In this document: one piece after another, positions 9,281-18,306 of the stretch
Layout of the letters: every line of letters starts with the position of its first letter
Numbering within the stretch: the stretch's first letter is position 1
Origin: an uncultured Muribaculaceae bacterium
GTDB lineage: Bacteria; Bacteroidota; Bacteroidia; Bacteroidales; Muribaculaceae
Assembly (NCBI GenBank): GCA_910578305.1
Contig: CAJTQH010000003.1
Location: 3,472-54,617, forward strand
Length of the DNA: 51,146 nt
Direction: 5' to 3'
Translations under genes and position numbers: made by a program
Notes under the pieces: model-generated
Databases searched by the model: none
Told to the model about the DNA's origin: nothing
The model's input: only the letters and a program-made list of their open reading frames with translations

Positions 9281-9703
9281 TCAGATTAGCGATTCAATGG
9301 CGAGACGGTAGCTGTCCATGCCGAATCCGGCAATGGATCCGTGGCACACGGGTGCTATGAGCGAAGTGTGGCGAATGGGTTCGCGTGCAGATATATTGGA
9401 TATGTGTACCTCTACAACCGGCAGTTCTATCGCTGCAATTGCGTCGGCAATGGCAAGCGATGTGTGAGTGTAGGCACCTGCATTGAGCACTATGCCTGCA
9501 TATTGGGTCGAATCATAGCCGACGTTCTGCAACATGTCTATGATATTGCCTTCGTGATTGCTCTGAAAGTATTCAATCTCGATGTCCTGATAGTAATCGC
9601 GCAGGAAGTCGAGATATTGCTCCATAGACTGCGAGCCGTAGATCTCGGGCTGTCGCATGCCGAGCAGATTGAGGTTAGGACCGTTGATAATGAGTATTTT
9701 CAT
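9281..9703 (-). CDS. aroQ: Type II 3-dehydroquinate dehydratase
   Basis: This 140-residue dodecameric-type enzyme dehydrates 3-dehydroquinate to 3-dehydroshikimate in the shikimate pathway. IINGPNLNLLGMRQPEIYG carries the conserved Arg and catalytic Tyr. SNHEGNIIDML, NAGAYTHTSLAIADA (with the active-site His) and VHISNISAREPIRHTS complete the family signatures. Length is typical. It lies 26 bp upstream of pyk on the same strand. Confidence 0.96.
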   Translation of the reverse strand: MKILIINGPNLNLLGMRQPEIYGSQSMEQYLDFLRDYYQDIEIEYFQSNHEGNIIDMLQNVGYDSTQYAGIVLNAGAYTHTSLAIADAIAAIELPVVEVHISNISAREPIRHTSLIAPVCHGSIAGFGMDSYRLAIESLI

Positions 9704-9715
9704 GTTGGTGAAATA

Positions 9716-9991
9716 TCATGTTAGAGGTGTAGAAACTAACATCCATGTGGCCATGTGCGACAGTATGAGCAGTATGAGCAGTATCCATGCCAGAGCTTTG
9801 CGCTGCGGATAACACTGCCATGCGAGATAAGCTGCAGCAACGGCATAGAACGGATAGATGAACAGGATGGTACGCACGGGCGAGCTGTCGGGGCAGCGGC
9901 TCAACAGCAGTGGCAGCTGAAACAGCGGCAATACGAGCACTACGGCCAGCAGTGTGAACCATCGCGGTGTCCCGGACTTGTGAGATATCAT
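9716..9991 (-). CDS. Small three-helix membrane protein of unknown function
   Basis: This 91-residue protein is almost entirely hydrophobic. Three membrane segments can be placed near residues 10-30 (WFTLLAVVLVLPLFQLPLLL), 40-58 (ILFIYPFYAVAAAYLAW) and 68-86 (WILLILLILSHMATW). No family was recognised. Its ATG overlaps the stop of the upstream epimerase gene by 4 bp (ATGA), so it is probably translationally coupled to that gene. It ends 12 bp before aroQ. Confidence 0.7.
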   Translation of the reverse strand: MISHKSGTPRWFTLLAVVLVLPLFQLPLLLSRCPDSSPVRTILFIYPFYAVAAAYLAWQCYPQRKALAWILLILLILSHMATWMLVSTPLT

Positions 9992-11037
9992 GATTCGTAA
10001 CGCTCCTCCGAGGCGTGATTTTTTTGCTTTAGATATTCGTTGACGGTGGCTTTGATGCCTTCGGTGAGAGAGTAGCGCGGAGCGAAACCGAAGTCGCGTA
10101 CAGCATCGGATATGTCGCAGCTCCAGTTGCGCTGACGCATGATCTTATATTTGTCGCGATTGAGAGTCGAAGGCTTGCCTTTGAGTGAACTGATGCGCTC
10201 GGCCACAGCCGATACGGCATATACCGTCCACATGGGCAGGCGCACGGGAATAACCCATTTGCCGCCGAGTGCTTCGGCCACTATGCGGCGAAACTCTTTC
10301 TGTGTATATGCCCGGTCTTCGGATATGATGTATTTTTTCTTTAGAGTAGCCGGAACGGTTATGGCATCGAAAATGGCATTGACCAGATCTTCCACATAGA
10401 TGAATGTGAGCATCTGCTTGCGGAATCCTACGCCGAAGTCCCAATGACTGTCGATGCTTTTTATCATCATGAGATAGTCCTGCTCGTGAGGGCCGTAGAC
10501 ACCTGTAGGACGGAATATGGTCCAAGGCAGGTCGGAGCATGTCTCGAGAAATGTCTCGGCCTTGATCTTCGACACGCCGTAGCGTGTGTTGGGATTGGGA
10601 ATCATGCGCGATCCGATGGGTGTGTAATCTTTTTCGTCGCCCGGACCGAGTGCGCTCAGACTGCTCATGAACAACAGTCGCTCCGGTATCATGGATGATT
10701 TGCGCAGCGCTTCGACAAACGAACGCAGATACAGATAGTTGATGCGGTTGAAGTCCATGAAGTTAACACACTTCGTGGCACCGAGATTGTATATGATATA
10801 GTCCCAGCGCTGACCGGCAGGAAGAGTTTCCGACAGAGTTTCGGCCATGGATTCTTCATTGTCGTAATCCAGTACTATAAAATGTAATTTATTGTTAGTC
10901 AGCCATTTGCGTGAGGTTGAGGCACGTACGGTCACCCAAGTCTCGTAGCCTCGCTCAAGTGCCTGGCGGGCAATGAATCCGCCTATAAAACCACCGGCTC
11001 CCACCACCAGCACACGCTTGTCAGTCTGCATAGTCAT
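9988..11037 (-). CDS. NAD-dependent epimerase/dehydratase (extended SDR)
   Basis: The protein has about 349 residues. The Rossmann motif VVGAGGFIGGFIA follows the start directly, and the catalytic YGVSK tetrad segment lies near the middle, preceded by a serine-rich FMSSLSALG strand. It is an extended short-chain dehydrogenase acting on a nucleotide sugar, sterol-like or similar substrate; the sequence does not say which. The open frame reaches 11094, but ATG codons at 11037 and 11031 put the glycine motif at the expected distance and fit a -7 element at 11100-11107. I therefore chose 11037. It is followed by an overlapping small membrane protein gene. Confidence 0.85.
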   Translation of the reverse strand: MTMQTDKRVLVVGAGGFIGGFIARQALERGYETWVTVRASTSRKWLTNNKLHFIVLDYDNEESMAETLSETLPAGQRWDYIIYNLGATKCVNFMDFNRINYLYLRSFVEALRKSSMIPERLLFMSSLSALGPGDEKDYTPIGSRMIPNPNTRYGVSKIKAETFLETCSDLPWTIFRPTGVYGPHEQDYLMMIKSIDSHWDFGVGFRKQMLTFIYVEDLVNAIFDAITVPATLKKKYIISEDRAYTQKEFRRIVAEALGGKWVIPVRLPMWTVYAVSAVAERISSLKGKPSTLNRDKYKIMRQRNWSCDISDAVRDFGFAPRYSLTEGIKATVNEYLKQKNHASEERYES

Positions 11038-11099
11038 AATGTATATATTATGTATAAAATTGATATCATGAACAGATGCCTGTAAAATAAGCAATCATG

Positions 11100-11107
11100 C
11101 AAATATA
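11100..11107 (-). promoter_or_regulatory. Candidate -7 element for the epimerase gene
   Basis: The minus strand reads TATATTTG, a match to TAnnTTTG, about 60 bp upstream of the chosen start at 11037. A TTTG lies upstream but at 11-bp rather than 19-21-bp spacing. A promoter here would exclude the 11094 start. Confidence 0.35.
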
Positions 11108-11189
11108 AGGAATCTTTGCAAAAACACGTGTAAAAGCGTGCAATTAAATGATGAGTGGCGATAGTAGGCGATGTATGAAGAAAAATAGC

Positions 11190-11197
11190 TACATTTG
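11190..11197 (+). promoter_or_regulatory. Candidate -7 element for trmB operon
   Basis: TACATTTG matches the Bacteroidetes TAnnTTTG element and lies 24 bp before the trmB start codon, in the divergent gap with the epimerase gene. No -33 TTTG was found at standard spacing. Confidence 0.45.
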
Positions 11198-11221
11198 CAT
11201 AAATAACCTGATACGACATTT

Positions 11222-11998
11222 ATGGGCAAGAACAAACTTAGAAAGTTCAGTGAGATGGAGCAGATAGACTTCGTGTTCCAGTATCCATGGGCCGAGCTGC
11301 AAAAAGGCGGCTTTCCGCTTCGTGGCCGCTGGCATGAAGATTTTTTCCATAATGACCGGCCTATAGTGCTGGAACTCGGCTGCGGCAAGGGTGAATACAC
11401 CGTGGGTCTGGCCGAGGCTTTTGAAGACCGCAATTACATAGGCATAGACATAAAGGGAGCGCGAATGTGGACCGGAGCCACAGCCGCACGTGACCGCGGC
11501 ATGAAAAATGTGGCGTTTCTGCGTACAGATATAGAACTGCTCCCCTACTTTTTCGCTCCGGGCGAAGTGGCCGAGATATGGATCACGTTTCCAGACCCTC
11601 AGATGAAGAAAGTGCGCAAGCGTCTTACGTCGACCAGATTCATGGAACTTTACCGCAAGGTGCTTGTGGATGGCGGCATAGTGAATCTGAAGACCGACAG
11701 CCCGTTTCTCTACACCTATACCGGCATAATGGCCCGCGAAAACGGACTCGGCATAGAGTGCGATACTTCAGATCTGTATGCTTCGGGAATGGCGACCGAC
11801 ATATTGAAAATACGCACTTTTTATGAACAGCAGTGGCTCGACCGCGGTTTAACTATCAAGTACCTGCGTTTCGCCCTTGATCACGGCACCGAACTTAAGG
11901 AGCCGGAGGTGGAGATAGAGCATGACACTTACCGCAGTTTTTCTCGTGGCGAGATACAGTGTCCGCATCTGTGCAATCCGAAAGTAACAAAGAAATAA
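11222..11998 (+). CDS. trmB: tRNA (guanine-N7-)-methyltransferase TrmB
   Basis: This 258-residue SAM-dependent enzyme methylates G46 in the tRNA variable loop. The SAM-binding motif is VLELGCGKGEYTVGLA, followed by NYIGIDIKGARMW. The family's EIWITFPDPQMKK and later LKTDSPFLYTYT are diagnostic. Length is slightly above the family mean because of a C-terminal tail. It heads a plus-strand set of four closely spaced genes (trmB, mrp, radical SAM, LD-carboxypeptidase). Confidence 0.94.
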   Translation: MGKNKLRKFSEMEQIDFVFQYPWAELQKGGFPLRGRWHEDFFHNDRPIVLELGCGKGEYTVGLAEAFEDRNYIGIDIKGARMWTGATAARDRGMKNVAFLRTDIELLPYFFAPGEVAEIWITFPDPQMKKVRKRLTSTRFMELYRKVLVDGGIVNLKTDSPFLYTYTGIMARENGLGIECDTSDLYASGMATDILKIRTFYEQQWLDRGLTIKYLRFALDHGTELKEPEVEIEHDTYRSFSRGEIQCPHLCNPKVTKK

Positions 11999-12026
11999 CG
12001 ACATAAACAATCTCATACATTATTAT

Positions 12027-13127
12027 ATGGAACGACTGTATCCACAATTGATAATAGACGCGCTTACCAATGTTCGCTATCCCGGCAACGGCAAAAATAT
12101 AGTGGAACTTGGAATGGTGGGCGATGACATACGTATTGACGGCTCAAAGGTGAGTTTCTCCATAGTATTTCAACGTAGTACCGATCCTTTTATGAAGTCG
12201 CTTCTGAAATCGGCTGAAGCTGCAATACATACCCACATATCGCCTGAAGTGGAGGTGACTGTGAACGCTCAGTCGGCACAGCCTGTGGTGGAGAAGAAGC
12301 CGTCGCTTCCGGGTGTGAAGAACATAGTGGGCGTGTCGTCGGGCAAGGGCGGCGTGGGCAAAAGCACCGTGGCCAGCAATCTGGCTGTGGCTCTGGCCCG
12401 CGAGGGCTACAAGGTGGGTCTGCTTGATGCGGATATATTCGGCCCGTCGGTGCCCAAGATGTTCGGACTGGAGGATGAGCCTCTGTTTATGCATGAGGTT
12501 GATGGCCGTCAACTCATAATACCTCTTGAGCGATATGGCGTGAAACTTCTGTCGATAGGTTTTCTGGTAGATAAGAATGCTCCTGTGCTGTGGCGCGGAG
12601 GTATGGCTTCGAATGCTCTCAAGCAACTTATAGATGAAGCGGACTGGGGTGATCTGGACTATTTCCTGATAGATATGCCTCCCGGAACAAGTGATATACA
12701 TCTGACACTTGTGCAGACACTTGCCATGACCGGAGTGGTGGTGGTGAGCACTCCGCAGCAGGTGGCTCTGGCCGATGCCCGCAAGGGTATAGCTATGTTT
12801 ACCGGCGAGAAGGTGAATGTGCCGGTGCTTGGTCTGGTGGAGAATATGGCGTGGTTTACGCCTGAGAAACATCCGGACGAACGGTACTACATATTCGGCC
12901 GCGAAGGTGCTGTGAATCTGGCCAGGGAAATGGGGGTTAAGCTGCTGGCACAGATACCTATAGTGGAATCGATATGTGACGGCGGCGACGGTGGCGAGCC
13001 TATAGCCGTGAAGGACAGTCTGACCGGTATGGCATTTATGCATCTTGCACATGAGGTGATAGATGCCGTGGACGAGCGCAACCGCGAGCTGCCACCTACA
13101 GTGAAGGTTGACGTGACGAAAAAATAG
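12027..13127 (+). CDS. mrp: Mrp/ApbC-type iron-sulfur cluster carrier ATPase
   Basis: This 366-residue P-loop NTPase delivers Fe-S clusters to apoproteins. An N-terminal MIP18/DUF59-like domain (about residues 1-85) is followed by the deviant Walker A SSGKGGVGKS at 104-113. LLDADIFGPSVPKMFG (switch I) and DYFLIDMPPGTSDIHL follow. The C-terminal CxxC that many Mrp proteins use to bind the cluster is not seen: after GLVENMAWF the sequence runs TPEKHPDERYYIFG. I believe this is the usual Bacteroidetes form, but it leaves the cluster-binding mode open. It starts 28 bp after trmB and ends 11 bp before the radical SAM gene. Confidence 0.93.
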   Translation: MERLYPQLIIDALTNVRYPGNGKNIVELGMVGDDIRIDGSKVSFSIVFQRSTDPFMKSLLKSAEAAIHTHISPEVEVTVNAQSAQPVVEKKPSLPGVKNIVGVSSGKGGVGKSTVASNLAVALAREGYKVGLLDADIFGPSVPKMFGLEDEPLFMHEVDGRQLIIPLERYGVKLLSIGFLVDKNAPVLWRGGMASNALKQLIDEADWGDLDYFLIDMPPGTSDIHLTLVQTLAMTGVVVVSTPQQVALADARKGIAMFTGEKVNVPVLGLVENMAWFTPEKHPDERYYIFGREGAVNLAREMGVKLLAQIPIVESICDGGDGGEPIAVKDSLTGMAFMHLAHEVIDAVDERNRELPPTVKVDVTKK

Positions 13128-13138
13128 GAGAAAGTGAT

Positions 13139-13918
13139 ATGCAGACCGTATTGTTTCACGAAACTATATTCGGGCCTATACATTCGCGCCGTCTGGGCAC
13201 TTCGCTTGGAGTGAATCTGAGTCCTGTGGACGGGAAGGTGTGTTCGTTTGACTGTCTGTACTGTGAGGCCGGATTCAACGCACAGGGTCCCGGAAGCACA
13301 GGGCTGCCGTCGCGCGAACGTGTGCGTGAATTGCTGGAAGCGCGGCTTTCGGCAATGAAGGCGGCTGGCGAGGGTCTTGACGTGATAACATTTTCGGGCA
13401 ATGGCGAGCCTACGCTGCATCCGGAATTTGAGGGCATAATAGATGATACAATTGCGCTTCGTGACCGTTATTTCCAGAATGTGAAGATAAGTGTGCTGAG
13501 TAATGCCACTCAGCTTCACAGGCCCGAAGTGGTGGCTGCTCTGGAGCGTGTGGACAACAATATTCTTAAGCTCGACTCGGCTGTGGCGGATACGATGCGC
13601 TTGCTCGATCGTCCGAATTCACCGGGTTTTACCGTGGATAAGGTTGTGGAGCAGCTTGAGAGCATAGGCTGTGGCTGTATAGTGCAGACGATGATACTTC
13701 GCGGCGAGTATGACGGCAATACGGTGGACAATACTACCGATGCCGAGGTGGAGGCTCTGATAGCGGCATACAAGCGTATAAAGCCTCGTGAGGTGATGTT
13801 GTATTCGATAGACCGCCGCACCCCTGCCCGCTCTCTTGAGAAGGTGGATCGTGAGGAACTTGAACGTATAGCCGATCGTGTGCGTAGAGAGTCCGGAGTG
13901 GCGGTACAGGTAAGCTGA
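13139..13918 (+). CDS. Radical SAM protein (COG0731-like)
   Basis: The protein has 259 residues. FGPIHSRRLGTSLGVNLSP is followed by CSFDCLYCE, whose CxxxCxxC binds the radical-SAM 4Fe-4S cluster. ITFSGNGEPTLHP is the SAM-contacting GGEP-like strand. The opening SRRLG...SLG block is characteristic of COG0731 Fe-S oxidoreductases, whose substrates are mostly unknown. No SPASM or other accessory cluster domain is evident. Its position directly after mrp suggests co-expression with the Fe-S carrier. The TGA stop overlaps the next start by one base (TGATG). Confidence 0.88.
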   Translation: MQTVLFHETIFGPIHSRRLGTSLGVNLSPVDGKVCSFDCLYCEAGFNAQGPGSTGLPSRERVRELLEARLSAMKAAGEGLDVITFSGNGEPTLHPEFEGIIDDTIALRDRYFQNVKISVLSNATQLHRPEVVAALERVDNNILKLDSAVADTMRLLDRPNSPGFTVDKVVEQLESIGCGCIVQTMILRGEYDGNTVDNTTDAEVEALIAAYKRIKPREVMLYSIDRRTPARSLEKVDREELERIADRVRRESGVAVQVS

Positions 13919-14910
13919 TGTCGGTTGAGGGTATTTTCAGAATATGTGTGGTGTCGTTGTTGTTTCTGTCGGGGATGATGGGTGGTGTGTGCGCTATGGA
14001 TAAGGAAAATGATGGTGTGATAGTTCCTGCTCCGCTTAAGGCCGGCGATACTGTGGCCATAGTGGCTCCTGCCGGTCGCGTCCGTGAGGGTGATGTGGAG
14101 GCTGCGGCAGAGATAATGCGCTCTCACGGATGGGTGCCTGTGATCGGTCGTAATGCTCTTGGCCGCGAGGGTACGTATAGCGGAACGGATGGGGAGAGAT
14201 ATGCCGATGTGCGCGATGCTGTGCTTGATGAGTCGGTGCGTGCCATAGTGTGCGCGCGAGGTGGCTATGGTGTGGTGCATCTGCTTGACAGTCTGGATGC
14301 ACTGCCCTGGCGTGAGAATGCCAAGTGGGTGGTGGGTTTCAGTGATATTTCAGCTTTGCATGCTTTGCTTCGCCGTCATGGAGTGGCGAGTGTGCATGGA
14401 CCCATGTGCCGGTATATATCGGCTGACGGGGGTGACAATGATGACGCGCGTGAGCTTTTCGGTCTGCTCGAGGGCGACAGGCCTGACTATGTGGTGGCTC
14501 CGCATGAGTATAACAGGGAGGGAACAGCTACGGGTGTGCTCACAGGTGGTAATCTGGCAGTGCTGACGGGTCTTGTCGGTACGCCTTACGATGTGTTTCG
14601 TCCGGGGACGGTGCTTGTGATAGAGGATGTGAACGAGCCTATCTATAAGGTGGAGCGAATGCTGTATCAGTTGCGTCTGAGCGGTGTGCTGCCGCGTCTG
14701 GCCGGTCTTATAGTGGGGCAGTTTACACATTATAGTGCCGATGACAACTATGAGTCCATGGAGTGTATGATACGCGATATGGTGAGTCCTTACGGATATC
14801 CTGTGGCATTTGATGTGCCGATAGGTCACAACGGGCGCTGTATGCCGCTTATAGAGAGTGTGCCTGTGACTCTGACTGTGACTGCCGATGGTGTGAGCAT
14901 AAGGCAGTAG
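13918..14910 (+). CDS. LD-carboxypeptidase (peptidase family S66)
   Basis: This 330-residue protein has an N-terminal hydrophobic segment (about residues 6-25) ending near VCAMDKEND, so it is probably exported. VAIVAPAGRV opens the S66 fold. GFSDISALHALL contains the nucleophile Ser in the family's GxSD context, and ARGGYGVVHLLD precedes it. VLVIEDVNEPIYKVERML and the PIGHNGRCMPL segment carry the Glu and His of the Ser-Glu-His triad. Members trim the terminal D-alanine from murein tetrapeptides in recycling, or act on microcin-like adducts; a periplasmic form fits murein trimming. It is translationally coupled to the radical SAM gene. Confidence 0.88.
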   Translation: MSVEGIFRICVVSLLFLSGMMGGVCAMDKENDGVIVPAPLKAGDTVAIVAPAGRVREGDVEAAAEIMRSHGWVPVIGRNALGREGTYSGTDGERYADVRDAVLDESVRAIVCARGGYGVVHLLDSLDALPWRENAKWVVGFSDISALHALLRRHGVASVHGPMCRYISADGGDNDDARELFGLLEGDRPDYVVAPHEYNREGTATGVLTGGNLAVLTGLVGTPYDVFRPGTVLVIEDVNEPIYKVERMLYQLRLSGVLPRLAGLIVGQFTHYSADDNYESMECMIRDMVSPYGYPVAFDVPIGHNGRCMPLIESVPVTLTVTADGVSIRQ

Positions 14911-14934
14911 GAGGGAAAACCGCGCTATATATTT

Positions 14935-14975
14935 TTAATAAAAAACAAGTGGCTGCCTTATAGGGCGGCCACTTG
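14935..14975 (-). terminator. Rho-independent terminator after the inositol-phosphate synthase gene
   Basis: CAAGTGGCTGCC at 14946-14957 pairs with GGCGGCCACTTG at 14964-14975 (12-bp stem with one G-U pair, 6-nt loop). On the minus strand the stem is followed by TTTTTTATT. It lies about 54 bp past the synthase stop and also separates it from the convergent LD-carboxypeptidase gene. Confidence 0.8.
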
Positions 14976-15028
14976 GTCTGAATTGGTTATCTAAAGGGAG
15001 GTTGTTCTGTGATGAACGTGCATGAAGA

Positions 15029-16372
15029 TTAGTCAATTTCTTCGTCAGCTTCGTAGCCGCCCATTTCGCGGATAGCGTTCTTGAGCATAACATACTGCTG
15101 GAAGAGGTGGTTGACGGGAACTTCACCCTTGGTGTAGTCGTGCATCGGGCTCTTGAGGAAGAAGCTGAGGAAGCGCTGTATGCCATGACGACCGGCGCGA
15201 GCTGCGAGGTCGCTCAGGAGCACGAGGTCGAGGCAGAGGGGTGCAGCAAGGATTGAGTCGCGGCAGAGGAAGTTGATCTTTATCTGCATGGGGTAGCCCA
15301 TCCAGCCGAAGATGTCAATGTTGTCCCAGCCTTCTTTGCTGTCGTTGCGCGGGGGATAGTAGTTGATGCGCACTTTGTGGTAGTATCCCTGGTGTCCGCC
15401 TTCTTCAGCACCGCCGCAGTTGGCGTTGTAGAGATCGGGCTGCTCTTCAGGTACGAGGATTGATTCGAGTGTGGATAGTTTTGAAACTTCTTTTGTACGG
15501 AAGTTGGCGGGTTCGTCGAGCACGAGACCGTCGCGGTTGCCGAGGATGTTGGTAGAGAACCATCCGCTCAGACCAAGGCAACGAGTGCCGATGATGGGAG
15601 CAAAGCCTGATTTTACGAGAGTCTGGCCTGTCTTGAAGTCCTTGCCAGAGATGGGCATGCCGGTCTGCTCGCTGAGCTGCCACATGGCGGGAATGTCAAC
15701 AGTGGTGTTGGGAGCACCCATTATGAAGGGAGCGCCTTCTTTGAGAGCTGCGTATGCGTAGCACATAGAGGGAGCGATGTGCTGCTTGTCGTCGGCCTTC
15801 ATTGCGGCTTCGAGAGCTTCGATTGTGCCGTGGATATTTTCGTCAACGGGGACATAAACTTCGGTAGAAGCGGCCCAGAGTACAACTACGCGTTCAACAC
15901 CGGTTTCTTTCTTGAAGTTGCGGATGTCTTCACGGAGCTGTTCGGCCATTTCCCAGCGAGTCTTGCCCACCATAACGTTGTCGCCGTCGAGACGCTTGGC
16001 ATAGTCTTTGTCGAAAGCGGCTTTCATGGGTACGATCTTTTCGAGCTCGTCCTTTACAGGTTCGATATCTTTTTCCTGAAGTACTTCGGCGTAAATTGCG
16101 CTCTGATAAGCGTTGGCGGGATATACGTCCCAAGCACCAAACACGATGTCGTCGAGCTTGGCCATGGGCACGATGTCTTCATATCTGAGGTATTTTTTGT
16201 CAGCGCCTTTGCCCACACGTATTTTGTCGTACTGGGTCATTGAGCCGACCGGTTTTGCAAGGCCTTTGCGAGCCATCAGCACACCGGTCATGAAAGTAGA
16301 GGTGACAGCACCGAGGCCCACTACGAGTACGCCAAGTTTGCCGTCGGCAGGTTTTACGTTTGTTGCGTTCAT
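15029..16372 (-). CDS. ino1: myo-Inositol-1-phosphate synthase
   Basis: This 447-residue NAD-dependent enzyme isomerises glucose-6-phosphate to inositol-1(3)-phosphate, the first step of inositol-lipid synthesis. VLVVGLGAVTSTFMTGVL is the NAD-binding motif. VVLWAASTEVYVPV, FIMGAPNTTVDIPAM, DFKTGQTLVKSG and DIFGWMGYPMQIKINF are conserved blocks of the bacterial synthases. In Bacteroides the orthologue heads the inositol-lipid cluster (BT_1522-BT_1526 region), and the neighbours here are the same types of gene. It is separated by 235 AT-rich bp from the HAD gene and has its own terminator, so it may be transcribed apart from the rest. Confidence 0.95.
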   Translation of the reverse strand: MNATNVKPADGKLGVLVVGLGAVTSTFMTGVLMARKGLAKPVGSMTQYDKIRVGKGADKKYLRYEDIVPMAKLDDIVFGAWDVYPANAYQSAIYAEVLQEKDIEPVKDELEKIVPMKAAFDKDYAKRLDGDNVMVGKTRWEMAEQLREDIRNFKKETGVERVVVLWAASTEVYVPVDENIHGTIEALEAAMKADDKQHIAPSMCYAYAALKEGAPFIMGAPNTTVDIPAMWQLSEQTGMPISGKDFKTGQTLVKSGFAPIIGTRCLGLSGWFSTNILGNRDGLVLDEPANFRTKEVSKLSTLESILVPEEQPDLYNANCGGAEEGGHQGYYHKVRINYYPPRNDSKEGWDNIDIFGWMGYPMQIKINFLCRDSILAAPLCLDLVLLSDLAARAGRHGIQRFLSFFLKSPMHDYTKGEVPVNHLFQQYVMLKNAIREMGGYEADEEID

Positions 16373-16607
16373 CGTTTACAAATAGTAAGTTATGTAGTAA
16401 TGTTTTTTTAGTTGCAGATATATCGGATCACTATGTGACCACTGCATATCATGTGATAATAGTGCGTAAAAGTACACCTATTTTATTAAATGCAAAAATT
16501 TTATACTTTAATATTTTATTATTATTGTAAAAGTAGGTTAAATATTTGCTTTAATGGTTGGTTAATAGTTAATAAATATATCTATGAGGTGTATTATTGT
16601 TAACGAA

Positions 16608-17330
16608 TTAAAATAGGGCTAATGATGCGGCTTCGGAAAGAGAACCAGCTGTGAGGGTATCGGATGGAATGGGTGTGGTTGTGTCGTTGTCGGTCCATCC
16701 TCGTCCTTTGATCCATATGGTGGAGCAGCCGATGGATGCTGCCGGTATGATGTCTTTGTCTATGCTGTCGCCTATGGCCAGAGTCACGGACGGATGCAGA
16801 TCGATGCTTTTTGCTCCGATGGCAAATATGTCGGGCGACGGTTTTCTCACTCCTGCTGTCGCGCTTTCGATGATTGTGTCGAAGCAGTGGTCGAGTCCAA
16901 AGTCGCTCAGTACGGCGTGAAGGTTACCGTAGAAGTTGCTTACCATGGCTATGGGCATGGTGCGGTGTATGGCTTCGAGCGACGGGAGTGCTTCGGCTGT
17001 GCATTGGCGCGCGCTGTCGTAGCAGTATGAGACTATTATGTCGTGAGATCTGCGTTTCTGCTCTTCGGTGATGGCTCCTGTTGCTACGAGGTGCGACAGT
17101 TCAATGTCGATCTTTATGTCCATCAGTCGGGCAAATGTGTGGTGTGGCAGTATGTGTCGGTGGCGTGCGAGTTCGCGCTCTGCTTCGACGTATGCTTCGC
17201 GGAAGGCGTTTTCGGGTATGTGGAGTGCGGCTGTTATATATCCACGGCGTATGATGTGGCTCCAGTGTTCACCGCGACTGTCGATGGTGCCGCCGTAGTC
17301 CATGAGTATGCCTTTAATATTTTCCATCAC
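16608..17330 (-). CDS. HAD-superfamily hydrolase, possible phosphatase of the inositol-lipid cluster
   Basis: The protein has 240 residues. Motif I reads ILMDYGGTID: the nucleophile Asp is present and the second position is the DYGGT variant common in haloacid-dehalogenase-type HADs. Motif II is AMVSNF, motif III the lysine in VRKPSPDIF, and motif IV IGDSIDKDI. An alpha-helical cap occupies about residues 20-110. The start overlaps the end of the CDP-alcohol phosphatidyltransferase gene by 17 bp, indicating coupling. A role removing phosphate from an inositol-phosphate intermediate is an inference from position only. Confidence 0.82.
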   Translation of the reverse strand: MMENIKGILMDYGGTIDSRGEHWSHIIRRGYITAALHIPENAFREAYVEAERELARHRHILPHHTFARLMDIKIDIELSHLVATGAITEEQKRRSHDIIVSYCYDSARQCTAEALPSLEAIHRTMPIAMVSNFYGNLHAVLSDFGLDHCFDTIIESATAGVRKPSPDIFAIGAKSIDLHPSVTLAIGDSIDKDIIPAASIGCSTIWIKGRGWTDNDTTTPIPSDTLTAGSLSEAASLALF

Positions 17331-18270
17331 GCAGATCTGTAGTGAGTCGGCGGCATAGGCTTTCGTGTCGCGAGCGCATGTAGACGAGCAGTATGTTGAG
17401 CACCGTAAGCTCGAATGCGAAGTATATCCATGGCTGTGCCACGAACAGAGCCACGAACAGAGCTATGGTGCGCCAGTTGAATGTGAGTATGTTGGTGTAC
17501 TTCATCAGTGGCAGGCTGAGTCGGCGGAATTCGTCGCGGAACGACTGTGGAATGTCGCCGTCGGGAAATCGCTCGTGTAGCTCGGCTCTGAGCTCCTGCA
17601 TGGAGCGTGTGGTGACTTCCTGATTGGCGGTGTAGTTGGAGTAGAAGTAAAGTGTGGCTTTTTTCCATAAGTTGCCTCGCCATGGTATCTGACGCATCTG
17701 GCGGCGCAGGTCGTCGCAAGTGTCGAGTTCGCTGCCCTGTCGGCCTTTGAGGAAGTATAGGTGAAACTGTCGGTAGTAGTCGGCCAGGGCAGCCTGTTTG
17801 CCGTGGCATATACCTGCTATTACGGCTATGGCCCATATCAGCCATGGTCGTGAGGCGAAGAACGGGTCGGTGGTGTTTTCGCGCAGACATAGTGCCACGT
17901 AGATGCAGATGAACCATATATCTCCGCTCAGGCCGTCGAGAATGCGGCCGAGGCGCGAGTATTGTCCGGTGAGTCGGGCCAGCTGCCCGTCGGCACTGTC
18001 GAATGAGTTGGCCCATACGAGCAGGAGCATGCCTATGATATTGATCCACAACACCGGATAGTAGAATGCTATGGCAGCGCCTATGCCGAGAAATATGGAC
18101 GCTATGGTGATGGCATTGGGTGTAACTCCGAGCCGTCGGGCCAGACATGCCCAGGCGTAGCCTATGGGCCGGTAGAAGGCAAGGTCAATGCCTTCTTCGG
18201 TGTCGAGTGATTTGAGCGATTCGCGGTAGGCGTCGCTGCCGGTGAGGTTGGTTCGTTGTTTCTTTTCCAC
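17314..18270 (-). CDS. CDP-alcohol phosphatidyltransferase family protein (large form)
   Basis: This 318-residue membrane enzyme carries the complete D-x2-DG-x2-AR-x8-G-x3-D-x3-D signature as DSADGQLARL, then GRILDGLSGD (about residues 90-115). Several transmembrane helices flank it, and a hydrophilic insert of about 100 residues (about 180-270) sits between helices, which is unusual for the family. Members transfer a phosphoalcohol between a CDP-activated lipid or CDP-polyol and an acceptor. It is the first of two such genes in this cluster. It is plausibly involved in inositol-phospholipid or inositol-sphingolipid head-group transfer, but which step is not determined by the sequence. Confidence 0.85.
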   Translation of the reverse strand: MEKKQRTNLTGSDAYRESLKSLDTEEGIDLAFYRPIGYAWACLARRLGVTPNAITIASIFLGIGAAIAFYYPVLWINIIGMLLLVWANSFDSADGQLARLTGQYSRLGRILDGLSGDIWFICIYVALCLRENTTDPFFASRPWLIWAIAVIAGICHGKQAALADYYRQFHLYFLKGRQGSELDTCDDLRRQMRQIPWRGNLWKKATLYFYSNYTANQEVTTRSMQELRAELHERFPDGDIPQSFRDEFRRLSLPLMKYTNILTFNWRTIALFVALFVAQPWIYFAFELTVLNILLVYMRSRHESLCRRLTTDLRDGKY

Positions 18271-18306
18271 GTGGCTGATGATGGGATGTGTATGTAGTAA
18301 GGGTGT

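Noticed and set aside
12144..13052. 302-codon open frame opposite mrp
   Set aside because: The opposite strand encodes a complete Mrp ATPase with intact motifs; the antisense frame is His/Arg-rich and without recognisable domains.
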